This document shows positions 51,066-63,010 of a stretch of 64,000 bases of DNA, one piece after another; positions within the stretch are counted from its first letter, which is position 1; every line of letters begins with the position of its first letter. The translations under genes were made by a program, and so were the position numbers. Source of the stretch: Vespula vulgaris. Taxonomy: Eukaryota; Arthropoda; Insecta; Hymenoptera; Vespidae. The notes under the pieces were generated by a model. It had not been told where the DNA came from. It saw only the letters and a program-made list of their open reading frames with translations, and ran no database searches. The stretch is taken from assembly GCF_905475345.1 (NCBI RefSeq), contig NC_066594.1, forward strand, positions 5,579,001-5,643,000. Reading direction: 5' to 3'.

Positions 51066-52547
51066 AGTGAATGATTAACGTAAACTCACTACAGGAATAG
51101 TAGTAGAAATTCGTAACTAAATTAAGCAAATATTTGTTTATTCGATATACACCGAAGGAGATAAGTAAATCAAGTTAACTCGTCGGATTGGCAAATCGTT
51201 TTATCGATTAAATCAAATCACAAAGCTCGTGCAAGGTCGACCAAACCAAAATTGATGAATTATTACAGTCGAATTTTTCTTCATTTTTCTGAAAAAAAAA
51301 GAGAGAGAGAGAGGGGAGGGTTATGCGGGATAGCATTAGCGAGATTAAATTGCATGGCATATAAAAGAAAAAAAATGTGAGAGCAAAGGTGAAAAAAATC
51401 TCTGGTGAAATCCTGGACAACGCCTTTAAATCGAATGTCGAGCTCCGTTCGATTTATTACTACTCCCGGTAACTCTTCGATCTTCTTCAACGTGAGAAGC
51501 GAAGATAAGATAATTCAACGTTTTATCTTTCACTATCTTCGATCGTCGTGACGATAACGCGTTAATCGTTTTATCAGGTAACAAAGGGCTATAGGTTATT
51601 TCGAAACCCGATAAACGAATAGAAGGTAATCGTAAAATTCGTAGCTAGGTATTCTTTTATTTATGTTTCCTGCAACATAGAGAACATAGGTATTCGTTGG
51701 TGAACAATATATACTGACCCTGTTTCCTAGGACATCGATCAAAGTCACAAATGTTTAGATCCACCGCTCTTTTTCCCGGTCTTGTACATACGTTTGCTTT
51801 CCCCAGAGAATTTCGTTCTACATTAACGAAGACTAATCATTGTTACCAGAGCGAAGGAAGCTAGCTAAACCAGTGGGTCTATCCTTAGAGAACGTAACCT
51901 TTCTTTCTCCCGATTTTATTCGATAAATTAACCATAAAACAATCGATCTACTTTTCTTCGATTTTCGATAAATAGGTAGGATCAAGGAGGTCGAAAAATT
52001 TTCCAATTTTTATCTTACCAATTCTTTCGTTTTTTTTTTTTTTTAAATAAACTGTACGAAGGTAATAACCGTAATACTGATCAAAGAAAGGAAGCACGAA
52101 TTCCGTTCACTTCAAATTCAGTTCGCGTCGATCGTAGAATTTCTCGAAGGGAAGAAGCACGCGCGAATAAATACGTTTACCAAAGAAAAAAGTTCGAGGA
52201 AGTGTCAAGAAACGTCGCATCCGAAGTTCGTTTTCAAGGATATCTGGTATGCGCCATAGTCAGCTAGACATAATGCAGCTTCGGTCCGCACATAATGCTG
52301 ATAGTTGGCTCCGATCCCAAAGACTTGCCTCACACGAACACTAAGGACCACTACTACTAACACGCTCTTGAGGGAAGAAGGAAAGGACTAACTCGGACGA
52401 ACTACTATCCTGTCAAGCATGTTACCTTCTCGTAGGTTAGCCTTGCATGTGCGTCCCAAAGTAACACGACAACGTGTGGCCTTACAGCCGACCTCTAACG
52501 AGGGGAATCCGACACTATTGATCTAAGCGAACTTTTCTAGAGTTCTA

Positions 52548-52551
<4 letters not shown>

Positions 52552-52583
<32 letters not shown>

Positions 52584-52592
52584 TCTCTCTCG
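52552..52592. repeat. (CT)n microsatellite
   Basis: About 25 pure CT bases then TCTCTT units. Confidence 0.85.
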
Positions 52593-53249
52593 TTCTTTTT
52601 CTCCTTTTTTCACTTCAATCATTTTATTAGTCACAACGAACTCAAAACTCTATAATAAAAATTTTATCAAAGATTTTAACATTGTCACATAGAACAACAA
52701 AATTTTCCAATCTTTCATTACATCTATCTATACATTCAGATTTTTTCCTTCAATTTTAACTCTCCATACTGTTACATTTATTTTATTTCATAAAGACGAC
52801 GCGCAGAACTATTTTTACCATAAAACATATTCGCGATTTTCAATACGCCTGTAATATCGTTAGTTTCGTTTATCGGTGCAACAAAACTTTTTTAAATACC
52901 ATATTTTCGAACCTACATATGTACGAAACGGAATGAAAATAGTTTACAGGAATCTGGTATAATGAACAAAACTAGATTGTATGATTTTGTTTGGAGTTAA
53001 GGTTGGAGATTGTAAGCGAAGCTAATGAAGAGAGATCGATGGAAATACGTATAATGGTTTTTACGGTTCGTGAAACGTTGTTAGTGAGAATTCTCTTTTC
53101 TCTCAGCGGTGCGACGGTAGATTGTTCATTTTACGCAGGACACGTTATAGTTACTCCTTTGTCTCAACCACGTTCATTTGGTTTAGTTAGCCGTCGTGTT
53201 GTAGCTTTGTAACATAAGGTGAATGAGAAAGGCATACGCAAATAGATAA

Positions 53250-53286
53250 AGGAAGAGAGAAAGAGAGAGAGAGAGAAAGAGAGAAA
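53250..53286. repeat. GA-rich tract
   Basis: GA with GAAA interruptions. Confidence 0.85.
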
Positions 53287-53927
53287 ACTCGGACGGCTGA
53301 TATACGGTTAGCATTGTTGCACGGACGACTACCACTTTCTAACCCCTGCCCTCATCACTCCACTTGTAAATGGGCGGCAGAGTACAGCGGAGGGAAGCAA
53401 AGGGGTATTTTTTGCCTCAGTACATTAGGAACGTGATATTTCAAGCCGAGATCCTCGTAACATCGGCCCAACGTCTCTTCCTTCCTTCTCTTTCCTTTTC
53501 CTCTATCTGTACCAGCTAGCTCACGCATACACTTACTTTCTCATAAGGATTTATTTAGGATCTACGAACAATCAGACTTGGTTTTCAAACCAAGAGAAGA
53601 TTCCTCCAGTGATTCTGTAAAATAAAAAGTAAAGAACGATCGAAGCCGATGATCAAAGAACTTTGATGTTAATACCTCATCAAATGTATAACTCTAAATC
53701 GCAATTTTTTTCAATAGATTTCCCTTAGGAATCATCGATAGATCGTCAAAAAATATTCACGTAGGATAGAAATAAAATGTAATACGTAAGTTCAAAAGTT
53801 TATTTCCATTTCGTTCGTTCATTCGTAGTGAAAAGAGAGAAAGATTTTGCCCTCTTCCAATTCCGGATTAAAGTTTCATCCGGCTTTCCTTCCGATGGGT
53901 TTGCACGATAAAAAGGTTTCTTTATTT

Positions 53928-53980
53928 CTTTTTTTTTTTTCTTTTTCTGTCTCTCTCTCTCTCTCTCTCTCTTTTTCTTC
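53928..53980. repeat. T-rich pyrimidine tract with (CT)n
   Basis: Poly-T with single C, then about twelve CT units. Confidence 0.85.
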
Positions 53981-54149
53981 TAAATGCCCCTTCTAATACA
54001 CGAACTTTAGTACCGTTGTAACACGAAAGGGAAAGCACGAGAAGGAGAAGATAAATTTTATAATGCACTGAAAAGATCCTTGGAGATTCGTTTGAGATCC
54101 ATGGAAAAGTAAAGATCCTTCTTCTGTTAACGTTCTATATCGTTCAAGA

Positions 54150-54674
54150 ATGAAAAAGCAGAAAAGCAGAGATTTCTTACCGTCCAATCGCCGAACCGAT
54201 ATGGATGCTCGATCGAGTTTTCAACAGCGACAGCGACAGCGACAACATAAAGAAAAGATAACCGCCTTATTCCGTTCTTTCGACAAAGGTCAGGGCTTAT
54301 GGTTTATCTGCGAAAGCCATGTTGGTCAGGAAGTTTTCAACGGAGCTGTTCTAAAGTGCCGATCGCACGGTCACATTCAATCGACCGAACCAAACTCTAG
54401 TACGCTTTCTCTCTCTCTTTTCCTCTTATGTAGAGGTTGCTATTTCCCCGAGTATTTATCGCCGGGGATCGTCCGCTCTCGAATGATACATCGATCGTAT
54501 TCCATAAAAGGAGAAAAAGAGAGAGGAAACTTTGAAGTACGTTTGGTACATTCATCGTCGATACGAAAAGAGACCCGACAAATTTTCAAACTTCTTCCGA
54601 AGTGTACCATTAAATTCTACGCACTGTATATCTTCCCGATTTTACGTCTTGGAAATTTTTATCAATTTTATTAA
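54150..54674 (+). other. 174-codon open frame inside intron 1, unassigned
   Basis: The frame starts at an ATG (MKKQKSRDFLPSNRRTD), passes a short QRQRQRQ run made by repeated CAGCGA units, then KITALFRSFDKGQGLWFICE, a short CT-repeat part (STLSLSLFLL), and ends in a basic, then aromatic-rich tail. It is one of the few long frames here not mainly built from a microsatellite. No domain, signal peptide or partner exon is recognised. It may be chance in CpG-bearing DNA. Confidence 0.12.
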
Positions 54675-55046
54675 CAAATTTTTCATGGTATACGCGCGAA
54701 ATATCGTACCGATGTCACGTTCAAACGCATTAAAGTATTACCTCGTTCGATCATTCTAATCGTTTTTGATTCCCCAACTCCTCCTCCTCTCCCGTTCACC
54801 CTTCTATCGTATCTCTCTATTAAAAGACAAGATAATGTGCTGTAATCCTTGTTGAATCAGGAAAAAAAAAGATATAAATAAAGTGAAAAAAGGACTCACG
54901 TCGTCATCCTTCGAGCACAAAATTATATAGTGGCATCTCTCTACCCCTATTTAATCCACGATAAAATTTCCAAGTACCTATCTCGAAATCCATGAGGTTT
55001 AACTCAGCTCGTACGTAGGAACGGTTGAAATTTTTTACCTTAGCCA

Positions 55047-55124
55047 TTCGTTCGTTCGTTCGTTCGTTTCGTTTCGTTTCGTTTCGTTTCGTTTAGTTTC
55101 GTTTCGTTTCGTTTCGTTCGTTCT
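55047..55124. repeat. Compound (TTCG)n-(TTTCG)n repeat
   Basis: About five TTCG tetramers, then about twelve GTTTC pentamers with one GTTTA variant, then TTCG tetramers again. Confidence 0.95.
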
Positions 55125-55278
55125 TCGTTTTCTTTTCTTTTTCTCCCTTTTTTCTTTTTAATTTTGTTTTTTCCTTTCTCTATTTATTTTTTTTCTTTCT
55201 CTCACGATCGAAGTTTTTCATGTTCGAAGCTTTCATTCGAGCGCACTGCCGTGCTAGTCTGTATCACGCGCATTCGAA

Positions 55279-55318
55279 GAGAAAGAGAAAGAGAAAGAGA
55301 GTGAGAGAGAGAGAGGGA
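55279..55318. repeat. GA-rich tract
   Basis: GAAAGA units then GA. Confidence 0.85.
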
Positions 55319-56481
55319 TTATCGATCCACTTACATGTAGAATCTATTCGAATCGATAGTTCTGCGCAACTAGAAACGTTTCCAAATATCATTCGTAGGT
55401 AATACGTACCTCGAAATACCAATAATCGCAGACGTTTACAAGATATTCGTAGGATCGCGTGGATCCCATAAATTTCTCTCGATTCGTGTTATTACTTTCA
55501 CAATTTCTTCCTAATCCGATGCAAACGATGCAATGCAAACAGTGTTTGAACAAAGTATTACAAAATGTAAAATCAGAAATTACCAAGCATAAGCCAATTT
55601 ATTCATAACGAAATAAAAGGAGAAATATCTAAGAAATATTATATACGTATATTCTTCCCAAATAATATAAAAAATAATAAAAATGAAAGGTATTAGCCAA
55701 TAATTCTTTACGTTTTTGAATATTAGCGAATAGTCAGAAATTTGTTGTCTTAGAAATGTGATTTGTCCATCCAAATGGAAATCAGCTTTATATTTCCACG
55801 GATGTTCGGCATTACGCCAAAGCCGATTATGATAACTCGTCGACGTCAACCGTTGGGGCTTGTAAGGGGTTGGTTGCATGTAGCACGAAAACCGTTGTTT
55901 CTCCTAACCTATACCGATAAAGGTAATTGGCCTCGCTTGGTTTCCCTTGTACGACGAGAACGATTAGTCAAACTTCATGGGATGCCGATATCGAGAACTC
56001 ATTAAAGCGATAATACCTATATTAGAAAGTAACATAAGTACATAAATAATAATGTTAATGAATTTCATAGGATTGTATTCGTTATGGCATGAAAAAGATA
56101 TAAAGATAAAAAATGTAGAAATATAATCAATAATATTTATAAAAAGGGATAGTAACAAGTACGTGATACGATAACTACAAATATCTCTTTGAATTTCTTC
56201 AAATTCGATTCGTGTTCTTCCAGTATTATGTGAAGCAATGTGCATCAGAGAATGTACTCTTCCAGTTCGTTTAGTATCGCATTTATCACTCAATGTCACC
56301 AAAAGTGTCTTCGAGTTTGGAAACGTTGTTCGTTTCGTGACTGTCTAACTCTTGTAGGAAAATAACTGTTCCGAAGCGATCGTGTGCACGATCTTACGAC
56401 GATCTGTACATGCTCGCGTGAACATTATACATATTTATGGAGCAAAAGGAGAATGGAAAGAGAACAGGTATATATGTGTAT

Positions 56482-56524
56482 GTATATCTACATATATATA
56501 TATATATATATATATATGTGTATG
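56482..56524. repeat. (TA)n with TG ends
   Basis: TATG, then about 26 bases of TA, then TG units. Confidence 0.85.
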
Positions 56525-57641
56525 TAAAACGATGGCATAGAGAAAAAGGAAGAAGAAGGATAAGAGAAGGATAGAGAGATATGACGGTTCAACAGAGTCA
56601 GCAAGGAGGGAGTGAGATAGGTGTGAAGCCAATTAAAGTGCAAATGCATGGAGATGCGGATAGAATGCCAAGTAGCATAGTGACTAGTGACCAGTCATAA
56701 AAGCAAAACTTAATCCACCTAATCGACAGCCATTGATCTCCAACGGCAGAAGAACGAAGAATATTCAAAGGAGGGAAAAACGAGAAACATAAAAAGAAAG
56801 AAAAAAAAATAAGGGAAGAAAGAAAAAGAAAAAAGAAAAATGAGTAAAGAGACAAAAAATCAATAGGAAAAACGCCATTTCGTTGAAAATCGCAAGAGCA
56901 ATGATCTAATTATCTAGCAACATTGTTTCACGAAGGACACGTCGACTTTCTATGTTGGGAAACATACATATGTAGATACGTTGTGTCCAGTGTCCGACAA
57001 AGCCATGATAATCGATACGTCGACTCTCGAAAGCCACAATGCAAATTTCGAAAGCGAACACCGCAATACGCTTACATATCATTTAATTGCTAAATTCCGA
57101 GAGTATTGTTAATACTAATTATCGGTTAAACGTTCGATAGGTGTAGGATGTTATTTCTCGCACTTTCAAATCAATTTATACTAACGACAACAAACAGAAA
57201 CGCGTCCCACTAATCTATCGCAGGATAAATGGTTTTACGAAAATCTGAATTTTCTGTTATAAAATTGTAATGAATTTTAACGTTGTTTGTAATGGAGAAA
57301 GGTCTAAATATAATCGTTAAAACGGTCATTTGATGAGGTAAAGGATCGATTAGCGACTAAATATTTACTCGAATAGTCAGAAAATTACTATACCGTTCAA
57401 AAGGATTAACCAGTGCGGAAACGAATCGAGTTGGTACAAGTTACGATGAGAATACAGAGAATAGGAGGGTTTCCTAAATTACATTGTACATTACTTCCTA
57501 CATGCTTGTTTCGTGCCAATATCGGAGCTAATGAACGGCCTTGGAAAAGCCATCCTACATGTCCGCCGATCACCGTTTTGTCTATTACCATGGTAATGTG
57601 CGGAACAAGCTGCCTAGGTGATACGAAGAGATAATTTGTGA

Positions 57642-57644
57642 GAT

Positions 57645-57692
<48 letters not shown>
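57642..57692. repeat. (GA)n, left arm of an inverted repeat pair
   Basis: About 48 bases of pure GA. A CT tract starts 90 bases to the right. Confidence 0.9.
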
Positions 57693-57695
<3 letters not shown>

Positions 57696-57780
57696 AACTC
57701 GATACTACTATTCTTGTTCGAACGAAAATTATTATAGTCACGTACACATCGTACTAAAGAACTTACAGTACAGTGTTAAA

Positions 57781-57781
57781 G

Positions 57782-57830
<49 letters not shown>

Positions 57831-57858
57831 TTCTCTTTCTCTCTCTCTCTCTCTTTCA
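57781..57858. repeat. (CT)n, right arm of an inverted repeat pair
   Basis: About 75 bases of CT, of which about 37 are pure, complementary to the GA tract at 57642-57692. Confidence 0.9.
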
Positions 57859-58251
57859 ACTCCTAAACACACTCGAAACATCTCTAGCCAGCTTTTGGGG
57901 TCTCTCCAAATTCGGTAGGAGTATATCGGCTTCATTAGAATTTAACGTCGACGCAAAGTGAGCACTAAGTGGATCTCTTCGTAGTACCTATCGAAAGTCG
58001 ATGCCACCTGGAACCACGTTCTATCTCTCAGGATTTTACTTCCTTGTCGTTTTTATTTCTTTTCTCTTCTCTCTTTTCCCTTCTATTTCCTTCTTTTTCC
58101 TTTCGAATTCTCCGCTGGAATCGAGTTTCGTGGTCGAATGAGAGATAAGTCCAATTGATACAAAAAAAAAAAAGAAAAAGAAGAAAGATAGAGAACATAT
58201 TTTCATGGAATGACGGGAAAGGCGATCGAAGACGATAAAATGGGAAATTCG

Positions 58252-58267
58252 GAAAAATCGATTTTTC
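58252..58267. repeat. Palindrome GAAAAATCGATTTTTC
   Basis: Perfect 16-base inverted repeat centred on TCGA. Confidence 0.85.
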
Positions 58268-58913
58268 TGCACTCGCGCGTACAATAGAAAGAGAAAGAGA
58301 AAGACAGAAAAAGGAAGAAGAAAAAAGAAAAACACAAAGTAAGATGAATCTTCGTAAGAAGCGAACAAAAATAACGATCACGACGAGACTAGGGCTTGTT
58401 TACGTCTATCTTTAAATGCAACGATTTTACAAACTCGTTCGTGTACGTGAATGAATCTCTCATCCATATTCAAGGGCAGCGATGAAGATATACATAACAC
58501 GAATATCCAGTAATAGTGGGGTGGAACGGCGTACCCGATGCTAATCAGCGTGACATCTATTACGTGACGGTCGCATAGTCGCGTGCGTATGAGGGGGTGC
58601 GCGCGCGTGTGCACACACACTTTGGATTTAGCCCAATTTGTGATTTGTGTGTCTCACCGATGCGGTACACCATAAATTCGTATATCTATAGTACGAATAC
58701 AGTACTTTCTAATATTTTCGAGTAAAGTGGACAACGTAAAAATTATGAGAAGAGAATATACCGATGAAACGTAAGAGTTCGATTGAAGAATCAGAGAGTA
58801 CACGAGAGAGAAAGAGAGAAAGACAGAAAGGAGATAGAAGGACGGATAGATCTTATGTATTTGTTCGCTTTGGATTTCCTTTACCGACGCCTATATATAG
58901 ACGTTCTCGTCTC

Positions 58914-58966
58914 TTCTCTCTTTCTCTCTCTCTCTCTCTCTCTGTCTCTGTCTCTCTATCTCTCAG
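58914..58966. repeat. (CT)n microsatellite
   Basis: CT with CTGT and CTAT interruptions. Confidence 0.85.
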
Positions 58967-59159
58967 TATCCTCTTCTCGTTCACTTTTTCGTTTCTTTCT
59001 ACAAATAGCTTTCTTCGACGCAGCGCCAGCACGCTTCTTCTACAAAGCACACTATCCTCCCGCATTTTATTCTCTCCATCCACCGTACCTTTCACGATCT
59101 TCCAGCCAAGATTTCTTTTTTTATTTTCCCTATATCGATGTTCTTCTCTTTTATTTTCT

Positions 59160-59378
59160 TTATTTCTCTCTCTCTCTCTCTTTCTCTTTCTCTTTTTATA
59201 TATCTATCTCTAACCCCTTAAACAAACTCTTGTAATCGAGCATGGATCGATGGATTAAAAATCCAATTTGGAATACTGTCCGGCTTTTCGTCGGAGAAAA
59301 GAAATAGAGACATTTCTCGATCTTTCTATCTATCTATTTCTCTCTCTCTCTCTCTCTCTCTCACACTCTTTCTCTCTC
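59160..59378. repeat. Two CT-rich tracts
   Basis: CT/CTTT at 59160-59212 and CT with CTAT at 59321-59378. Confidence 0.8.
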
Positions 59379-59810
59379 TCCCCCTCTTCTCTACTCCGCG
59401 TTCACTGTCCCGAATACCTTCGCACCACAAAATCCCCTGAAATCTAATCCTCTCTCGAATATCCTCCCGGCACATTCACGGTCAGGAAAAGCATCCGGAA
59501 CTGGAAAAGTTTTTCCGAAATTCGTTCTGTCGAGAGAAAAGCACACCGTCCTCGACTGGCGACGCTAAAGGCGGCAGAGTTGGCAATAAAGTTTTCTTTA
59601 TTTTTACTACCCCTTTGGCCAAGTACCGCTCCCGTATTTCCTTGGGATATTGACATATCGGGGGTGCCGGAGCTTCTCCTCTTAACGCCCTTTTTACACT
59701 GCTCTGGAATTTATGTCTTCTTTCACCCTTCCCCGCTCATCCAACTCACACTCCCCTTTTTCTTTTCTAGAAAAGAACCTTTACCTTACTCCTCGTTCAT
59801 TTTTACTTTT

Positions 59811-59817
59811 CTTTTCT

Positions 59818-59860
<43 letters not shown>

Positions 59861-59870
59861 TTTACTCCTC
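59811..59870. repeat. (CT)n microsatellite
   Basis: CT with CTTT interruptions, inside the 228-codon Ser/Leu/Phe-rich frame at 59580-60266, which is therefore not taken as a gene. Confidence 0.85.
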
Positions 59871-61123
59871 TTCTCCTTTCCTTCTTACTCCTTTCCGTAC
59901 TCCGACACATCGTATTCCGGCCACCTGGCCTATCTTCAACCACATTTCCTTCGTTCAAGGCAAACGATCAATCACGCTTACGTATCTCTTACGTCTTTGC
60001 CGAATCAAGCAGAAATCTCTATTAAATGTCGAATTCTTTCCCGTTGGCACGTAAACATATCGTTTCGTTCTCTTTTACATACATACATTTCTATCAGAGT
60101 CCGAAAATGTTTTACAAGGACTCTTTTAAGTTCTCTTTTAAATTCTCAACGTAATCTTTTAAAATTGATTTTCGAGATACGTTGGCCCGTTCGTCCTGCA
60201 AAACGAGCGTCCGATTGTGACCCTTTTTACTCGTCTTTTTTATTCTTCTTTTTTTTCTTCTTTTGATTTTTTTTCTTCTTTAACTCCACGAGTCACGAGA
60301 AGAAATTCGTAGGAATTCGTAAACGAATGCATTCGAAAAAGGGATGATTGTTTTCAGTAAAAGGTGGTAAAAACAATGAACAATTGCTCGTCAGAGAGAC
60401 GTATTTCTTGCAAGCAACGTTGTTTTCCAACACGTTTCTATTTACAATTACCTTGGGATGTCAAAATACAAGAGAAAGAGAGGGAGAGAAAGAGAGATAA
60501 AAAGTACGACGTGAACAAGGAAGACAGAGCCGAAGAACAGAGACGAAGAGAGATAGACATAGTTAGAAGACTACAGAGAAACCAAACTCAACAGTGAAAA
60601 GCGTAAAACGTTATATCGTGACGTGAATATCGGTCCGCAAACGAATCGAATGTACCAGCAAAACCAACCGACAAAAGGTTCCTGAATTGGTTGCACGTAA
60701 AAATCCTTTGAATCGCAACTTTGTTTGTTTGCAAAAGTGCGTCGAGTTTCCGGACCGACGAATGTTTCCTACCCAATAGATCGCTCTATGTATACCGTAA
60801 AATTGAATTTTTCTTTTTTTTTATCGACAAAAAATCAATCATCCGATTGTATGGAACTAAACCAAAAGTTGTGTAAACTTGTCGTAATCGGTTGAACTTA
60901 CGATTATCTTCGATTTATCTAATTCTAAAGATCATGAAGACCAATCGATGAGTTGGAAGAATTTAATGGAGTTACTATTGTTATTATTATTATTATGTAA
61001 TCGTCCTAATTGTCTCAAGTCAACGATATTAATCCTTTTTATTTTCTTATCCCGAATATTTCTATATATTCGTGAATTAAACATATCAATAAATATTTTG
61101 AAATAAATTTGATTGCGTTTCAG

Positions 61124-61297
61124 GCGGATCCGAAAGGAAGGTGGACCTTTGGACGCAAAGCACAACAGGCTGTGCTTGCAGCTTCAATTCATCTAGCAAC
61201 GAATGCGCTTGTTGCGTACCCTCCGGTGGTTGCAGCTGCGGCACAGCTTCGCCCAACAGGTGCGCTCAATGTGGCCTCGAGCAACACTGCGCCAACA
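61124..61297 (+). CDS. Exon 2 of the SOL-1-like gene: cysteine-rich extracellular segment
   Basis: The exon is bounded by a TTTCAG acceptor (61118-61123) and a GTAAGT donor (61298). It opens with two bases that complete a Ser codon from exon 1, adds 57 codons, and ends with one base of the next codon. The protein begins GSERKVDLWTQSTTG, then has ten cysteines in about 40 residues in the pattern CAC, ECACC, GGCSC, RCAQC, HC, with an N-S-S potential glycosylation site. It holds no known domain that I can name. It sits between the signal peptide and the first CUB domain, so it should be lumenal or extracellular and disulfide-bonded. Two other frames over the same DNA are also open but read as Ala/Val-rich shadow. 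The splice sites and the junction with exon 3 (N-M-C) make this frame the coding one. Confidence 0.9.
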
Positions 61298-61374
61298 GTA
61301 AGTTAAAGTCTGTTCGTCTCAAAGCTCCTCACCACGATAACGCTCACCACGATGGAGAATAGTTTCTCTTGGCC

Positions 61375-61401
61375 TCTTTCTCTCTTCCTCTCTCATCCTC
61401 T

Positions 61402-61445
<44 letters not shown>

Positions 61446-61448
61446 ACC
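61375..61448. repeat. (CT)n microsatellite in intron 2
   Basis: CT tract, about 40 bases pure, starting about 80 bases after exon 2. Confidence 0.9.
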
Positions 61449-62515
61449 TACACCTTCCTCTCTCCCTCTCTTCCTCTTATTACTTCTTAATGATTTCCTA
61501 AATACGTTCAACAATGACAAGACGTTAATAGGATATAATGCTAAATTTTCACAAAATATCATCGTTATACCGAATTAAGTCACGTCAAAATCCCTTGTGC
61601 ATTATCGAAAAGCTTCTCTTCGTTCGATTAATCTTTCAAATTTCAACGAACCAAAACGAAGAAAGGGATTTCTTTGTCGAAGAGCACATTAACGATCCTT
61701 TCTCATATTCCAAGGATCCTGTTAAGACATTCTTCCTATGCAGTAGAACATACACATAATGCGGTATACAATACTCCTCTTAGAGATTTTTAAATTATTA
61801 TATAACCGTTCTAAAGCTTCTTTTTCAATCTTTTTTTCTTTTTTCAAAAAAATCTATTCGACGAAAATTCATATGGTACATTAATCCTATGATACATATG
61901 ATGTCGTTCTTACAACGGGGAATTAAAATTTATTAGAAAACATATAATCGGGTATAATAAAGAATACAGCCATGCATATCTAATATGACGAAAGATAGTG
62001 ATAACCACAAAGAAATCAATTAAGATTCATATTACATCGTAAAATCGTCTTGTAATATCGTCGTTGAAACGTCAAATGGAAAGATCAAGACTCGACATTA
62101 TAGAAAACCGAGGGTGTATATTTCGTTCCTTATTCGTTTTAATTGATTCGACAAAATATGTTAAATAAAAAGGATTTTAATGTGTATCGCTATTGTTTGG
62201 GACATATAAAATAAACATGACGCCGATATGCAGACTAACGTCTTTTCATCTTGTAGAAATAAAGAATAGTTCTTCAGTAAGAATATTCCGTGTTTCACAA
62301 AGAAGAAATAATTAAAAATAATTTCAAAGAAGAGAGTAATGTAAAAAAACTACTGAAAGTGGTTGAATTTATTATCCGGCTATCGACGCAAAGCAATGCG
62401 AAGAAAGAAGATGTTTCCTATGTTGGCAAAAAGCTTTTTTTTTCTTTTCTTTTTTCTTTTTTTTACTGGTACACAATTACTTTGTACCGTGCACGAATTC
62501 TTTGTCTTCCGTTTC

Positions 62516-62575
62516 TTTTCTCTCTCTCTCTCTCTCTCTCTTTGTATCTATATCTTTCTTTCTTTCTTTACCCAA
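62516..62575. repeat. CT/CTTT tract in intron 2
   Basis: CT run of about 24 bases then CTTT units. Confidence 0.85.
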
Positions 62576-62854
62576 AGTAAATTCTTTCACGAACTAGTAA
62601 AATTAAGGAAGCTTTCTTTATTTCGCCGAGATAAAACCTTTCTGTAAGTCTTCGAAACATTCCGAAGTTTCATTCTTACACAGGATAAGTCTTGACGCGG
62701 TCGATCGAGGATAAAAAAAAGTTTTTTCATTCATTTGAAATTCTATCTTTCTTTGAAGAGATCATACATTCTTTTTACTTATACTTTATATCTTAAGGAA
62801 TTTGTAAATGTCAATAAGCTCGATCGATCCAACAACTACTGAATTACTTTTATC

Positions 62855-62856
62855 CT

Positions 62857-62912
<56 letters not shown>

Positions 62913-62937
62913 CATACATACACATACACACGTACAT
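62855..62937. repeat. (CT)n followed by CATA/CACA tract in intron 2
   Basis: About 45 bases of CT followed by CATA and CACA units, about 75 bases before the exon 3 acceptor. Confidence 0.85.
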
Positions 62938-63010
62938 ACTTTGTTCACCTTTTTATTATTTTATTCTTGAAAATATTATAATATAAAACTCTATGCATTT
63001 CTTTTTGCAG

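Larger units (their letters stand above)
30674..61123 (+). other. Intron 1 of the SOL-1-like gene (30,450 bp)
   Basis: It begins GTAAGT (30674) and ends TTTCAG (61123), separating two phase-1 boundaries. It contains about two dozen (CT)n/(GA)n tracts in both orientations, several (TA)n and mixed TA/CA tracts, an (ATT)n run, a TTCG/TTTCG compound repeat, perfect palindromes at 36491-36506, 38870-38885, 44548-44571 and 58252-58267, and the unassigned frames listed separately. Long first introns of insect neuronal genes often hold enhancers. No enhancer can be proven here. Confidence 0.75.
61298..63010 (+). other. Intron 2 of the SOL-1-like gene (1,713 bp)
   Basis: GTAAGT at the start and TTTTTGCAG at the end; phase 1. 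It contains CT-rich microsatellites at 61375-61448, 62516-62575 and 62855-62909 and otherwise AT-rich sequence. No additional exon is evident. Confidence 0.85.

Noticed and set aside
58764..59235. Two overlapping frames of 149-150 codons
   Set aside because: Both run through CT repeats; parallel open frames over low-complexity DNA are not coding evidence.
59580..60266. 228-codon open frame, longest in the window
   Set aside because: It is rich in Ser, Leu and Phe because it runs through CT and T-rich tracts, two frames are open in parallel, and no domain is visible.
61109..61306. Ala/Val-rich frame overlapping exon 2
   Set aside because: It is a shadow frame: the correct frame is fixed by the phase-1 junctions to exons 1 and 3 and by the cysteine pattern.
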